Assembly: GCF_025290915.1 (NCBI RefSeq) | Contig: NZ_JAOCQE010000010.1 | Coordinates: forward strand, 1-64,000 | Source: Streptomyces sp. 15-116A | GTDB lineage: Bacteria; Actinomycetota; Actinomycetes; Streptomycetales; Streptomycetaceae | DNA length: 64,000 bases | Direction: 5' to 3' | Part shown: positions 26,047 to 37,429 of the stretch, one piece after another | Position numbering within the stretch: position 1 is the stretch's first letter | Layout of the letters: every line of letters starts with the position of its first letter | Notes under the pieces: generated by a model | Database searches by the model: none | Told to the model about the DNA's origin: nothing | The model's input: only the letters and a program-made list of their open reading frames with translations | Translations under genes and position numbers: made by a program

Positions 26047-26501
26047 GCAGACAGCGACAGGACCTGCTCAGCCGCGGCGCCCTCGGTGTCTTCCGCCTCA
26101 ACGGCCAGTTCCTCGCCATCGCCGAGGAACTGGCCCGGCCCGCCGGGCTCACCGCCGCCTGGTGGCAGGTGCTCGGCGCGGTCCTCACCGAACCGCTTCC
26201 GGTGTCCGGCATAGCCAGGACCATGGGCATCACCCGGCAGAGCGTCCAGCGCATCGCCGACCTGCTGGTCGACCGGGGCCTCGCCGAGTACCGCCCCAAC
26301 CCCGCGCACCGCCGCGCCAAACTCCTCGCGCCGACCGAGGAGGGCCGGGCCGCGATCGCCCGGATAGACCCCGGGCACGCGGCCTTCGCGGAGCGCCTGG
26401 CGAAGGCGTACGGAGAGGCGGAACTCGCCCGCGCGGTGACGGCGTTGGAACGCCTGTCCGAGGCCCTCGACGAACTGGACGGGCCTGTTACGGAACCGTA
26501 G
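26043..26501 (+). CDS. MarR-family transcriptional regulator
   Basis: A 152-residue winged helix protein beginning at a GTG that overlaps the DJ-1 stop. The DNA-binding region is LPVSGIARTMGITRQSVQRI, followed by LLVDRGLAEYRPNPAHRRAK. Terminal helices would dimerise. No cysteine is seen in the DNA-binding part, so direct thiol sensing there is unlikely. Together with the tandem palindromes on the operon promoter, it is most simply an autorepressor controlling the DJ-1-like enzyme. Confidence 0.92.
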   Translation: MSRQRQDLLSRGALGVFRLNGQFLAIAEELARPAGLTAAWWQVLGAVLTEPLPVSGIARTMGITRQSVQRIADLLVDRGLAEYRPNPAHRRAKLLAPTEEGRAAIARIDPGHAAFAERLAKAYGEAELARAVTALERLSEALDELDGPVTEP

Positions 26502-26577
26502 AGATAGCCCAGCTCACCCCGCACCCGCCCCGCACTATCCTCGGGATGTTGCTCACTGGGGGGAAGGCGGCGCAGCG

Positions 26578-28488
<1,911 letters not shown>

Positions 28489-28510
28489 CACGGGCCGACC
28501 AGCGGTCCAC

Positions 28511-29299
28511 CTACCTCGGCTCCGGCGGCCGCTGCCTCGGCATGTTCGGGCGCGGCTGGCCCTGCGGGGACGGAAACCGGCCGTTCGACAGCCCCGACTC
28601 CTGCCGACCCCCGTTCGCCACCGCCGTCTGGATGCCCAGCGGCGCGCCCCCCGTCCGGAACTCCACCATCCAGTCGGCCGTCTCCACCCGCACCAGCTCC
28701 GTGACGTCCTCCGAGAAGCGGCGCAGCACATTCAGGCACCGTTCCGCCGCCTCGCTCGCCGTCCCCTCCGCCGGCCCCAGCACCTCCCGCACGCACTCCG
28801 CCGCCCAGTCGAACTGCAGCGCCTGCAGCCGCCGCTGCACCGCCTGCGCCGTCGCCACGTCCCTTATCCACCCGGACGTCACCCCGAAGAACCGGTCACC
28901 GGCCACGCACGCCACGCCGAGCAGCAGCGCCAGATACCCCCAGGGCGCGACCCCGCCGACCACCCCGGTCAGATCCAGCAGCGGCAGCGCCGCCCCGGTC
29001 ACCGCCCCCGCCGCCGCCCCGCCGCGCAGCGCCCGCGCGCACCGCCGTTTCCACACCCGGTCCGCGAGATACCAGGCGGCCGTGTCCAGCGCCCCGCGCT
29101 CCACCCACCGGTACAGCTCGTCGAGCCGGGCCGCGGGCTCGCCCCAGTCGCCGAGCGGAAAGACCCGCCCGCTCAGATCCCCCGGCCCGAACGCTCTCGG
29201 CCCGGAAGCCCCCGGCCGGGACCCGCCCGCCCCCTCGCCGCGCAGCTCACCGCGTCCGTCCTGAGGCCGACCCTCGGGCTGCATCTCCGGCTGACCCAC
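28511..29299 (-). CDS. Conserved hypothetical membrane protein
   Basis: A 262-residue protein. A glycine/proline-rich leader of about 45 residues precedes ARLDELYRWVERGALDTAAW. Two hydrophobic helices follow (GGAAAGAVTGAALPLLDLTG and GYLALLLGVACVAG). The helical C-terminal domain has QRRLQALQFDWAAECVREVL and VTELVRVETADWMVEFR. I recall homologues beside ybaB-recR in Streptomyces without known function. GTG 29299 or ATG 29284 may be the start. Confidence 0.7.
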   Translation of the reverse strand: MGQPEMQPEGRPQDGRGELRGEGAGGSRPGASGPRAFGPGDLSGRVFPLGDWGEPAARLDELYRWVERGALDTAAWYLADRVWKRRCARALRGGAAAGAVTGAALPLLDLTGVVGGVAPWGYLALLLGVACVAGDRFFGVTSGWIRDVATAQAVQRRLQALQFDWAAECVREVLGPAEGTASEAAERCLNVLRRFSEDVTELVRVETADWMVEFRTGGAPLGIQTAVANGGRQESGLSNGRFPSPQGQPRPNMPRQRPPEPR

Positions 29300-29311
29300 C
29301 CGGTACTCCCA

Positions 29312-29385
29312 ACTGACCGCACTGACCGAACTGACCGCACGGACCGTGCCCGACCCGTTACGGGCCCGACTGATCCGACTGATCC
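29312..29385. repeat. Nine-base tandem repeats in the ybaB upstream region
   Basis: ACTGACCGC, ACTGACCGA, ACTGACCGC and ACGGACCGT run consecutively from 29312 to 29347. GACTGATCC is then repeated twice at 29368-29385. The repeats lie within the 351-base stretch 29300-29650, which has no gene and separates the divergent hypothetical gene and ybaB. They may be variable in number; no function is evident. Confidence 0.6.
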
Positions 29386-29650
29386 CCGACCGCCCCCGGT
29401 CGGCACGTACCGTTCACGCCGTGCACGAAGCGTGACGCCTGGTGTCGATGTGGCGGACCCTTCCTACCGCCCAATGGGTGGCGATGACGGAGGTTCAGCC
29501 GCTTTTCCGCCCGTAAGGGGGCCTTGATCAGGTATAGGGCCCCGGCCGGACTCACTCGAAAGAGTGCTGGGGCGACGGCTGCCCCGACCACGTAGGCTCG
29601 TGCCGAACGGGAAAATCACCCGAGCGACGCAGTGACGATGGGAGCTGATC

Positions 29651-29995
29651 GTGATCCCCGGTGGTGGCCAGCCGAACATGCAGCAGTTGCTCCAGCAGGC
29701 CCAGAAGATGCAGCAGGACCTGGCCAAGGCGCAGGAGGAGCTCGCGCGCACGGAGGTGGACGGCCAGGCCGGCGGCGGCCTGGTGAGGGCCACCGTGACC
29801 GGCTCCGGAGAGCTGCGCGCGCTGAAGATCGACCCGAAGGCGGTGGACCCGGAGGACACCGAGACCCTCGCCGACCTGATCGTCGCGGCGGTCCAGGCGG
29901 CCAACGAGAACGCGCAGACGCTCCAGCAGCAGAAGCTCGGCCCGCTCGCCCAGGGCCTGGGCGGCGGCAGCGGCATCCCCGGCCTGCCTTTCTAA
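29651..29995 (+). CDS. ybaB: YbaB/EbfC nucleoid-associated protein
   Basis: A 114-residue protein of the YbaB/EbfC family, which binds DNA as a dimer and helps organise the nucleoid. The coiled helix [20 protein letters not shown] precedes the core strand [20 protein letters not shown] and the helix [20 protein letters not shown]. It is encoded directly upstream of recR, as in many bacteria. GTG start with GGAG six bases before. Confidence 0.95.
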   Translation: MIPGGGQPNMQQLLQQAQKMQQDLAKAQEELARTEVDGQAGGGLVRATVTGSGELRALKIDPKAVDPEDTETLADLIVAAVQAANENAQTLQQQKLGPLAQGLGGGSGIPGLPF

Positions 29996-30054
29996 GACAG
30001 GCCGAAGCCCTCTACCGTACGTAGTGAAGGAACCCCAGGAAGGACGGCAGTCCG

Positions 30055-30654
30055 TTGTACGAAGGCGTGGTGCAGGACCTCATCGACGAACTCGGGCGGC
30101 TGCCCGGCGTCGGTCCCAAGAGCGCCCAGCGGATCGCCTTCCACATCCTTCAGGCGGAACCGGCCGACGTACGGCGCCTCGCGCACGCCCTCATGGAAGT
30201 GAAGGCGAAGGTCCGCTTCTGTGCGACCTGCGGGAACGTGGCGCAGGAGGAGCAGTGCGGGATCTGCCGCGACGCCCGCCGCGACCCGGCCGTCATCTGT
30301 GTCGTGGAGGAACCGAAGGACGTCGTGGCGATCGAGCGGACCCGTGAGTTCCGGGGCCGCTACCACGTCCTCGGCGGCGCGATCAGCCCGATCGACGGGG
30401 TGGGTCCCGACGACCTGCGTATACGGGAACTTCTCGCGCGGTTGGCCGACGGGACGGTCACCGAGCTGATCCTGGCCACGGACCCGAATCTGGAAGGCGA
30501 GGCCACGGCCACGTACCTCGCCCGCATGATCAAGCCCATGGGCCTGAAGGTCACCCGCCTGGCCAGCGGCCTCCCGGTGGGTGGCGACCTGGAATACGCG
30601 GACGAGGTCACGCTCGGCCGCGCCTTCGAGGGGAGACGACTCCTAGATGTCTGA
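30055..30654 (+). CDS. recR: Recombination mediator RecR
   Basis: A 199-residue full-length RecR, which with RecF and RecO loads RecA at gaps. The N-terminal helix-hairpin-helix is [20 protein letters not shown]. The zinc finger is [16 protein letters not shown]. The Toprim strand [14 protein letters not shown] follows, and the C-terminal part includes [19 protein letters not shown]. The start is TTG at 30055, supported by AGGAAGGA upstream and family length. It overlaps the next gene by 8 bases. Confidence 0.97.
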   Translation: MYEGVVQDLIDELGRLPGVGPKSAQRIAFHILQAEPADVRRLAHALMEVKAKVRFCATCGNVAQEEQCGICRDARRDPAVICVVEEPKDVVAIERTREFRGRYHVLGGAISPIDGVGPDDLRIRELLARLADGTVTELILATDPNLEGEATATYLARMIKPMGLKVTRLASGLPVGGDLEYADEVTLGRAFEGRRLLDV

Positions 30655-31306
30655 TGCCACGCTGCACGCGACCGACCAGAACCCCGACGACTTCGCGGTC
30701 CAGATCGCGGATCAGATCGAGAGCTTCCTGGTCGCCGTCACGGAGGTGGCGAAGGGCGACGAGCCGGACTCGGCGGTCCCCTTCCTCCTCCTGGAGGTCT
30801 CCCAGCTCCTCCTGGCCGGCGGCCGTCTCGGAGCCCACGAGGACATCGTCCCCGACGAGCGCTACGAGCCCGACCCCGGCCCGGAGCCGGACGTGGACGA
30901 GCTCCGCGAGAACCTCGCCCGCATGCTGGACCCGATCGACGTCTACTCCGAGGTCTTCGACCCCTACGAGCCCCGCAAGGCGCCGGTTCCCGCCCGCATC
31001 TCGGACGACCTGACCGACGTCATCACCGACCTCCGCCACGGCATGGCCCACTACCGCGCGGGCCGCACCACGGAGGCCCTGTGGTGGTGGCAGTTCTCGT
31101 ACTTCTCCAACTGGGGCAGCACCGCGTCCGCGACCCTGCGCGCACTCCAGTCGGTGGTGGCCCACGTCCGCCTGAACCAGCCCCTGGCGGAGCTGGACGG
31201 CCTGGACACCGACCAGGGCATGGGCGACGACACCCTGGAGTTCGAGGCGGGCAAGGTCATGGCGGAGGAGATCGCGGGCCCGCTGGGGATGCGCCCGGTG
31301 CAGTAA
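30647..31306 (+). CDS. DUF5063 family protein
   Basis: A 219-residue acidic helical protein matching DUF5063. Features are [20 protein letters not shown] at the N-terminus, [20 protein letters not shown] in the middle, then [12 protein letters not shown] and a conserved [20 protein letters not shown]. Function is unknown. Its steady position after recR in Streptomyces, here with translational overlap, suggests a link to DNA repair or replication, but that is inference. Confidence 0.9.
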   Translation: MSDATLHATDQNPDDFAVQIADQIESFLVAVTEVAKGDEPDSAVPFLLLEVSQLLLAGGRLGAHEDIVPDERYEPDPGPEPDVDELRENLARMLDPIDVYSEVFDPYEPRKAPVPARISDDLTDVITDLRHGMAHYRAGRTTEALWWWQFSYFSNWGSTASATLRALQSVVAHVRLNQPLAELDGLDTDQGMGDDTLEFEAGKVMAEEIAGPLGMRPVQ

Positions 31307-31425
31307 CCGGCCACCGCGGCCGGGAGTTGCCGGTTCGTGTCCCAAGCGACGCGGTGCCGTTGCGCTGCCGCGTCGGGCTTCCCGCTAGCGTGACGGCTCT
31401 TGATCAGGGGCGGGAGCGGGGGGCC

Positions 31426-32169
31426 ATGGAACACGGGCGTGCACGGGCGGGAGTGACGGTCCTGGTGGCGGCGGCAGCGGCGGCCCTGCTCGTGGGCTGC
31501 GGTCCCGAGAACAACGCGTCCTCGGCGTCGACGCCGCAGCCGTCCCCGTCGACCGCCACGCCGACGGACACCGCGACCACCACCCCCTCTGCCACGCCGA
31601 CGGCCACCCCCAGCGCCACGCCGTCCGCGTCGCGCAAGCCGAGCGCGACGAACCGGCCGGCCGAACCGACGCCCCACCGCTCGACGCGGCCCGCCGCGCC
31701 CACCACCCTCAGCATGTTCGCCTCCACCGAGGGCGGCCGGCTCACCCTCGAACGGGGCGGCGCTGCCCAGGAGTTCAGCGTCACCATCCACAACGGCAAC
31801 ACGCGCGCGTACCCGCAGCTGTACGTCGCCTGCCAGATCGAGATCATGAGGGACACGGGCCCGGTCCTGGAGTCGGGCGGCCTCGTCCTGGAACGCCGCG
31901 ACCCGGCGACGGGCGCCTGGCGGCGGGCCGACATGCGGGTGGCCAACGACGTGTTCCCGCACTACCTGTACCCGGACGGCACCCCGCTGGCCCGTGAGGC
32001 CGCCCGCGTCGAGCGCTACCGGCTGCGCGCCCTGGACGAGGCCCCGACGGGCTCCACTCCGTTCCTCATCCGGCTCGTCGACACCTCCGCCCCGGAGCAG
32101 GCCACCGACGACGCGGCCGTCCCCCGGCGCACCTCGCTGATGCTCACCGTGACGTCCCCGAAGGGCTGA
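31426..32169 (+). CDS. Serine/threonine-rich surface lipoprotein
   Basis: A 247-residue protein. The signal peptide (VTVLVAAAAAALLVGC) ends in a lipobox LVGC. A low-complexity stalk of T, P, S and A, about 60 residues long, reaches out from the membrane. The distal domain is beta-rich, with LSMFASTEGGRLTLERGGAA, TRAYPQLYVACQIE and a final strand set SLMLTVTSPKG, which looks like an immunoglobulin-type fold. The ligand is unknown. Its 3' end overlaps the convergent gene by 26 bases. Confidence 0.75.
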   Translation: MEHGRARAGVTVLVAAAAAALLVGCGPENNASSASTPQPSPSTATPTDTATTTPSATPTATPSATPSASRKPSATNRPAEPTPHRSTRPAAPTTLSMFASTEGGRLTLERGGAAQEFSVTIHNGNTRAYPQLYVACQIEIMRDTGPVLESGGLVLERRDPATGAWRRADMRVANDVFPHYLYPDGTPLAREAARVERYRLRALDEAPTGSTPFLIRLVDTSAPEQATDDAAVPRRTSLMLTVTSPKG

Positions 32170-32560
32170 CCCCCAGCGCCCGCGCCAGGACTTCCGGCAC
32201 GACGTGGGGCGCGGTGGCGGTGGGGGCGCTGTACCAGCGCAGGGGCCAGGTGTTGCCGTCCAGGGCGGGGATGCCGATGTAGGTGACGGTGTGCTCGCCC
32301 CGGCCGCCGAACTGCTGGACGCCGAGGGGCCAGTCGTACGCGTGCACGGTGCCGGGCGGCAGCAGGAAGTACACCCAGCGTCCCCGTGCCGCCTCGCACA
32401 CGATCGGTCCCGCGTCGTCGTCCGTCGCCTCGATCAGCTGCTCGGCGACCAGCTCCCCGCGTAAGCCCTCGATGCGTACGGCGTCGAAGTACACGCCGGT
32501 GAGGTGGAGTTGGTGACCGGCGAGGGGGACCCATCCGGGGCGGTGAATTGCGCTCGTCAT
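32144..32560 (-). CDS. Conserved hypothetical protein next to a WhiJ-like module
   Basis: A 138-residue protein. RPGWVPLAGHQLHLTGVYFD begins it. EGLRGELVAEQLIEATDD, RGRWVYFLLPPGTVHAYDWP and HTVTYIGIPALDGNTWPLRW follow. I recall a Streptomyces family with this order of motifs, usually encoded near DUF5753 regulators, without known function. The ATG at 32560 is chosen; a GTG two codons earlier is possible. It is divergent from the regulator at 32645. Confidence 0.75.
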   Translation of the reverse strand: MTSAIHRPGWVPLAGHQLHLTGVYFDAVRIEGLRGELVAEQLIEATDDDAGPIVCEAARGRWVYFLLPPGTVHAYDWPLGVQQFGGRGEHTVTYIGIPALDGNTWPLRWYSAPTATAPHVVPEVLARALGVSPSGTSR

Positions 32561-32644
32561 GGTCACACGGTGGTGCCCGCGAGGCTACGGTCGGTAGTGA
32601 CGCGTGGGTGACAGGCCGAGGTGTACCGGTCGGAGGTGCGTGCT

Positions 32645-33442
32645 GTGTCCCAGTCGCCGGTGATGTGGCGCTTCTGCGGCAACCAGTTGAAGCGCTGGCG
32701 CACGAAAGCGAACGTGAGCCGTGAGCAGTTGGCCGCGGCGAGCAATTACTCGCCGGACACGATCAAGGCGATGGAGCAGGGGGTGCGGATGGCCACGCCC
32801 AGGGTGCTGGATGTCGCCGACGAGTTGTGCCGGGCGGAAGGGATGCTCAGTGCGGCCAAGGACTACCTGAGCAGGGAAAAATTCCCGCCGAGGGCGCGGG
32901 AGTTCATGGAGCGCGAGAGAGAGGCGGTCGGCCACTGGTCGTACGAGTCGACGCTGATCCCGGGGCTGTTGCAGACGAAGGCATACGCTCGGGCGCTGAT
33001 CGAGAACCGGTATCCGCCCCTGGACGATGAGACGGTCGAGGCGCGGATCGCGGCCCGCCTCGAACGGCAGGCCATCCTCACCGACCGGACCCCGCCGGTG
33101 GCGTTCAGCTTCATCCTCTACGAGGCGACGCTGAGCACCCCGTTCGTGGACGATGAGCAGCGGCGCCGTCTGCTGGAGGTCGCCGGCCTGCGCAACGTCA
33201 CCCTGCAAGTGCTCCCGTTCGACCGGGCCATCGCGGCGGCGCTCATGGGTGCCATGGTGCTGCTGGACACGCGCGACCATGAGCGACTCGCCTTCGCCGA
33301 AGGGCCGTTCGCCAGCGAATTGTCGGCTGATCCCGAGGTTGTCAGCCGTGTTGCGGGGCGGCTTAGCATGATCCGTGCGCAGGCTCTCAGTCCTGAGGAG
33401 TCGGCCCGCTTCATCGAACGGATGGTGGTTCGCGATGACTGA
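32645..33442 (+). CDS. Second WhiJ-like helix-turn-helix regulator with DUF5753 domain
   Basis: A 265-residue protein. The XRE helix-turn-helix is near the N-terminus (QLKRWRTKANVSREQLAAAS, then TIKAMEQG). DUF5753 follows, with STLIPGLLQTKAYARALIEN, RQAILTDRTPPVAFSFILYE and VTLQVLPFDRA. The GTG at 32645 is preferred because GGAGG lies 8 bases upstream; an in-frame GTG at 32621 exists. The next gene is its DUF397 partner, overlapping by 8 bases, so this is the second such module in the window. Confidence 0.92.
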   Translation: MSQSPVMWRFCGNQLKRWRTKANVSREQLAAASNYSPDTIKAMEQGVRMATPRVLDVADELCRAEGMLSAAKDYLSREKFPPRAREFMEREREAVGHWSYESTLIPGLLQTKAYARALIENRYPPLDDETVEARIAARLERQAILTDRTPPVAFSFILYEATLSTPFVDDEQRRRLLEVAGLRNVTLQVLPFDRAIAAALMGAMVLLDTRDHERLAFAEGPFASELSADPEVVSRVAGRLSMIRAQALSPEESARFIERMVVRDD

Positions 33443-33620
33443 CCAGCTGACGTGGCGCAAGTCGAGCTACAGCGACGACGAGGGCGGCAACTGCGTAGAG
33501 GTAGCCCTCGCAACGCCCACCATCCACCTCCGTGACTCCAAGAACCCCACGGGCCCCCAGCTCCACATTCCCGCCCCCGCCTGGTCGGCGTTCATCGCCG
33601 CAGTTCAGCCCGGAGCTTGA
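33435..33620 (+). CDS. DUF397 protein (second copy)
   Basis: A 61-residue DUF397 protein: LTWRKSSYSDDEGGNCVEVA, then IHLRDSKNPTGPQLHIPAPA and a closing helix. It overlaps the preceding regulator and is followed by hairpins, so the pair is a closed operon. It differs clearly from the copy at 7596 outside the WRKS-YS signature, so this is not a recent duplication. Confidence 0.93.
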   Translation: MTDQLTWRKSSYSDDEGGNCVEVALATPTIHLRDSKNPTGPQLHIPAPAWSAFIAAVQPGA

Positions 33621-33624
33621 GCCC

Positions 33625-33689
33625 CGGGTCCCGGGACCCGAGCTCTTCCCCATGGTTTTCTGGGTTTTCTGGTCTGGTTGAAAAACCCA
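33625..33689 (+). terminator. Two hairpins after the second DUF397 gene
   Basis: CGGGTC-CCGG-GACCCG at 33625-33640 is a perfect inverted repeat. TGGGTTTTC at 33661-33669 pairs with GAAAAACCCA at 33680-33689, with one bulged base. Together they form a plausible tandem terminator. The gap 33690-33871 shows no gene. Confidence 0.6.
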
Positions 33690-33871
33690 ACCAACCAAGC
33701 CTGAACGTGAGTTGAGCTGGCGTAACTCGTTAGTGTGACGTTCCGTGATCAGCTTGCGTCGCTGCGTAAAGCCGCTCTAGGTTCGCGGCAAACAACAGAC
33801 ATGAGTCGGCCCCGGCGGTGCGCCAACACCATTCCGGGGCCTGACCTACGGATCGAAGAAGAGGTTCGACC

Positions 33872-34999
33872 GTGGCTTACGCCTACCCTAGCCCCGCCCT
33901 CCCCTCCCCGTCCCACCCGATGGCCAAAACGGGGTACGGAAAACGCCTCGCAGGTGACGAAGACCCGCACGCTGACCCGGACTTCGCACATCTGAGCCCT
34001 CGTGAGCGCGAGATCGCCGTCTTCATCGACGCCCTCGACGAGGGCCACGCGATGGGGTACAAGGCGATCGCCGCCGAGCATCCCCGTTACGGCCAGCAGG
34101 CCGTGCGGTCGGCGATGGGCCGGATCACCCTCGCCGGCCATGTGCGCTGGATCAAGGAGCACATCACCGTCGAGGACAACTCGATGCGATGGGTCACGCG
34201 CACGTACTGGTCGCGTACCCGCAGGTCGGACGAGTGGTGGGACGACTTCGTGCGGGCGCGCCACGGCAAGGACGTCACCGAGCAGTACATGGGAGGGCTC
34301 GCCCGTGCCGACGAGGCCGAACAGGCCACGGGCGAGGCGGAACATGAGGCGGAACAGGATGCGGAACCTGCGCATGAGCCGCAGCCGCAGCCCCCTTCGC
34401 AGCCGCAGCAGGGATCGAAGTCGCGGTCGGAGTCCCGGTCGGAGCCTGCATCTGAGACCGACGAGCAGTACAGCACCGCCTACCAGACCCTCGCCGATCT
34501 CCGCACCGCCGACGCCCGGATGCCGCTGTCGGACGGCGACTGCCGTGCCCTCGAGTCGCTCGCCGCCGAGTGGCTGGCCCGTGGCGCCGCACCCGAGGAC
34601 ATCACGAGGGCCCTGACCGACGGGCTCCCGTCCACCGTCACCAACCCGGGCGGACTCGCCCGCAACCGATTGGAGAACAAGATGCCCCCGAAGAAGGCGA
34701 AGATCCGGCAGAAGGCGGTGCGCCGTGCGCGGGTGACCCGCGTGATCATGGCCTGCGGTCTGTGCGACGCGGACGAGCGGACCACGGAGATCGTCAGCGG
34801 GCTGTGCCGTGAGTGCCTGGATGCGATCGAGGCGGAAGGGCCGGTCTACGGGTACGTCCCGGACACTTTCCTGCCCGGCCCCCGCGAGCCCGGCGGCGGC
34901 CTCCCCCCTGGCGCCGACGAGGTCATCGACGTCACCGACCGTGTCAACGCCCTCCGCGAGGCGGCGGGACTGACCTCACGGAACGGACGCCGCGGGTGA
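33872..34999 (+). CDS. Helix-turn-helix protein with C-terminal CxxC pair
   Basis: A 375-residue protein of a Streptomyces-restricted type. Residues about 35-110 form a winged-helix-like region (LSPREREIAVFIDALDEGHA, then RYGQQAVRSAMGRITLAGHV). A low-complexity linker rich in E, P, Q and S (about 145-195) separates it from a helical part. A basic patch (MPPKKAKIRQKAVRRARV) precedes CGLC and CREC, which could bind zinc. The ending is disordered. It is probably a DNA-binding regulator. The stop overlaps the next GTG by four bases. Confidence 0.7.
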   Translation: MAYAYPSPALPSPSHPMAKTGYGKRLAGDEDPHADPDFAHLSPREREIAVFIDALDEGHAMGYKAIAAEHPRYGQQAVRSAMGRITLAGHVRWIKEHITVEDNSMRWVTRTYWSRTRRSDEWWDDFVRARHGKDVTEQYMGGLARADEAEQATGEAEHEAEQDAEPAHEPQPQPPSQPQQGSKSRSESRSEPASETDEQYSTAYQTLADLRTADARMPLSDGDCRALESLAAEWLARGAAPEDITRALTDGLPSTVTNPGGLARNRLENKMPPKKAKIRQKAVRRARVTRVIMACGLCDADERTTEIVSGLCRECLDAIEAEGPVYGYVPDTFLPGPREPGGGLPPGADEVIDVTDRVNALREAAGLTSRNGRRG

Positions 35000-35325
35000 C
35001 CGTCCAGGGCGATGGCGGTGTCCTGCCTGTGCGGATCGTCGGCGCTCTCGCCGCGCGCGTGAAGGCTTTTGCCGTGGCCTGCCGACGGCCCGTCGACGTC
35101 GTGGTCGCGGACGCGGTGGAGGAATACCTCGATGCGCATCCGGACCATGAGCGGCTGCGGGCCGCCGGTCTCGCGGCCCTGCGGAGGTACGAGGCGGAAC
35201 ACGGCCCCTTCACGGAGGACGAGATCGCGGCCGCCGACGCGCGGATCGACCGGCTCTTGAGTGCCGAGGGGGAGAAGCACGAAGGCCCTCGTACCGAGGA
35301 CCGCGCGGAGTGGAGGAACGAATGA
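34996..35325 (+). CDS. Small ribbon-helix-helix-like protein
   Basis: A 109-residue protein. LPVRIVGALAARVKAFAVAC, then RRPVDVVVADAVEEYLDAHP has the strand-helix-helix order of CopG/Arc antitoxins. The rest is a charged helix ending in EDRAEWRNE. It is translationally coupled to the regulator before it and shortly precedes a Uma2 gene, so it might be the antitoxin-like partner of that predicted nuclease. The fold assignment is tentative. Confidence 0.55.
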   Translation: MTVQGDGGVLPVRIVGALAARVKAFAVACRRPVDVVVADAVEEYLDAHPDHERLRAAGLAALRRYEAEHGPFTEDEIAAADARIDRLLSAEGEKHEGPRTEDRAEWRNE

Positions 35326-35375
35326 GCGTGCAGGAGATGCCGGTCGGGGCACCATGGTGTCGAGGAGGCGACGCC

Positions 35376-35954
35376 ATGACCCCCAAGACCGAGCAGCAGC
35401 CGCAGATGTCCGTCGAGGAGTTCGAGGAGCTGGAACGCCATGCCCCAGAGACCGTGTGGCTGGAGTTCATCAACGGGAAGGTCGTCGTCAAGCCCATGGC
35501 GGACGGCAACCACCGCGAAATGATCGCGTGGCTGCAACGGGTGTGCATGCAGCACCGGCCGGATCTGTGGCTGCACTCGGAGAGCGGCCTGCAGACGGAG
35601 CGGTACCGCAAGGGGCGTGCCCGCGCGGATGGCGTTCTCGTCCGAGTGGGCGGGTTGAGGGGGCACGGCGAATGGTCGGAGTCGGAGGGCGTGCTCATGG
35701 CGGTGGAGGTCACCTCTCATGATTGCGACACCCATCAGCGCGACCGGGTCGAAAAGCCCGACGGTTATGCCGCCGCGGGCATCCCCGTCTACCTCCTCAT
35801 CGACCGGGACGACTGCTCGGTCGTCGTCTTCAACCAGCCGGAGGACGGACGCTACCGCCACCAGGAGAAACTGCCCTTCGGCGCCTCTGTGAAGCTCCCC
35901 GACCCCGTGAACATCATCCTCGACACCGAACCCCTCAAGGAGTTCGTCGACTGA
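35376..35954 (+). CDS. Uma2 family (DUF820) putative endonuclease (second copy)
   Basis: A 192-residue Uma2 protein with LEFINGKVVVKPMADGNHRE, ARADGVLVRVGG (metal aspartate), LMAVEVTSHDCDTHQRDRVE (glutamate and following residues) and YAAAGIPVYLLIDRDDCSVV. The ATG at 35376 is preferred because GAGGAGG lies 7 bases upstream and it matches family length. An in-frame ATG at 35322 would make it overlap the ribbon-helix-helix-like gene. It shares little detail with the copy at 15763 beyond the catalytic core. Confidence 0.85.
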   Translation: MTPKTEQQPQMSVEEFEELERHAPETVWLEFINGKVVVKPMADGNHREMIAWLQRVCMQHRPDLWLHSESGLQTERYRKGRARADGVLVRVGGLRGHGEWSESEGVLMAVEVTSHDCDTHQRDRVEKPDGYAAAGIPVYLLIDRDDCSVVVFNQPEDGRYRHQEKLPFGASVKLPDPVNIILDTEPLKEFVD

Positions 35955-36151
35955 GCCTGCGTGTGACACGGGTCGCTTTTCCGAGTGGTCCGCGTGCCCC
36001 TGGGCATGAGCCCTCCTGCACGAGTGCCCGGATGTCTCACCATGCGATATCGCGGAGGGGATTTTCGGGCGCTCGATAGACTGACTGCCGACCGCGGCCT
36101 GCACACATGTGTACGGACCGTGGAAAACGACGGACTGAGCGAGGAGCGCAC

Positions 36152-37429
36152 GTGGGCCTTGTCGTGCAGAAGTACGGAGGCTCCTCCGTAGCCGATGCCG
36201 AGGGCATCAAGCGCGTCGCCAAGCGGATCGTGGAAGCCAAGAAGAACGGCCACCAGGTGGTCGCCGTGGTTTCCGCGATGGGCGACACGACGGACGAGCT
36301 GATCGATCTCGCAGAGCAGGTTTCCCCGATCCCTGCCGGGCGCGAGCTCGACATGCTGCTGACCGCCGGAGAGCGGATCTCCATGGCCCTGCTGGCCATG
36401 GCGATCAAAAACCTGGGCCACAACGCCCAGAGCTTCACCGGCAGCCAGGCAGGTGTCATCACCGACTCGGTCCACAACAAAGCCCGCATCATCGATGTCA
36501 CGCCGGGCCGGATCCAGGCCTCGGTGGACGAGGGCAACATCGCCATCGTCGCCGGGTTCCAGGGCGTCAGCCAGGACACCAAGGACATCACCACCCTCGG
36601 GCGGGGCGGGTCCGACACCACGGCCGTGGCGCTCGCCGCCGCGCTGAACGCCGAGGTGTGCGAGATCTACACCGACGTCGACGGTGTGTTCACCGCCGAC
36701 CCGCGCGTGGTGAAGAAGGCCCGGAAGATCGACTGGATCTCGTTCGAGGACATGCTCGAACTGGCCGCCTCCGGGTCCAAGGTGCTGCTCCACCGCTGTG
36801 TGGAGTACGCCCGCCGGTACAACATCCCGATCCACGTCCGGTCCAGCTTCAGCGGGCTGCAGGGCACGTGGGTCAGCAGCGAGCCGATCAACCAAGGGGA
36901 CAAGCAGGTGGAGCAGGCCATCATCTCCGGTGTCGCGCACGACACCTCCGAGGCCAAGGTCACGGTCGTCGGTGTGCCGGACAAGCCGGGCGAGGCGGCC
37001 TCGATCTTCCGCGCCATCGCCGACGCCGAGATCAACATCGACATGGTCGTGCAGAACGTGTCCGCCGCGTCCACCGGCCTGACGGACATCACCTTCACCC
37101 TGCCCAAGGCCGAGGGCCGCAAGGCCATCGACGCCCTGGAGCGGGCGAAGACGGCGATCGGCTTCGACTCGCTGCGCTACGACGACCAGATCGGCAAGAT
37201 CTCCCTGGTCGGCGCGGGTATGAAGACCAACCCGGGCGTGACGGCCGACTTCTTCACCGCGCTCAGCGACGCCGGGGTGAACATCGAGCTGATCTCGACC
37301 TCCGAGATCCGTATCTCGGTCGTGACCCGCAAGGACGACGTCCCGGAGGCCGTGCGCGCCGTGCACTCCGCCTTCGGTCTCGACTCCGACAGCGACGAGG
37401 CCGTGGTCTACGGAGGCACCGGCCGCTGA
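36152..37429 (+). CDS. ask: Aspartate kinase
   Basis: A 425-residue aspartokinase, first enzyme of the lysine, threonine, methionine and diaminopimelate route. [19 protein letters not shown] is the ATP loop. [20 protein letters not shown] and [15 protein letters not shown] are substrate regions. Two ACT domains fill the last 160 residues ([40 protein letters not shown]), giving feedback control. GTG 36152 follows GAGGAG. Many actinobacterial ask genes encode the beta subunit from an internal start, which is possible here. The stop overlaps asd by one base. Confidence 0.97.
   Translation: MGLVVQKYGGSSVADAEGIKRVAKRIVEAKKNGHQVVAVVSAMGDTTDELIDLAEQVSPIPAGRELDMLLTAGERISMALLAMAIKNLGHNAQSFTGSQAGVITDSVHNKARIIDVTPGRIQASVDEGNIAIVAGFQGVSQDTKDITTLGRGGSDTTAVALAAALNAEVCEIYTDVDGVFTADPRVVKKARKIDWISFEDMLELAASGSKVLLHRCVEYARRYNIPIHVRSSFSGLQGTWVSSEPINQGDKQVEQAIISGVAHDTSEAKVTVVGVPDKPGEAASIFRAIADAEINIDMVVQNVSAASTGLTDITFTLPKAEGRKAIDALERAKTAIGFDSLRYDDQIGKISLVGAGMKTNPGVTADFFTALSDAGVNIELISTSEIRISVVTRKDDVPEAVRAVHSAFGLDSDSDEAVVYGGTGR

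Noticed and set aside
29173..29406. Frame encoding RSVRSVRSV repeats
   Set aside because: The repeats come from the nine-base tandem DNA repeats, not from a protein; no start or homology.
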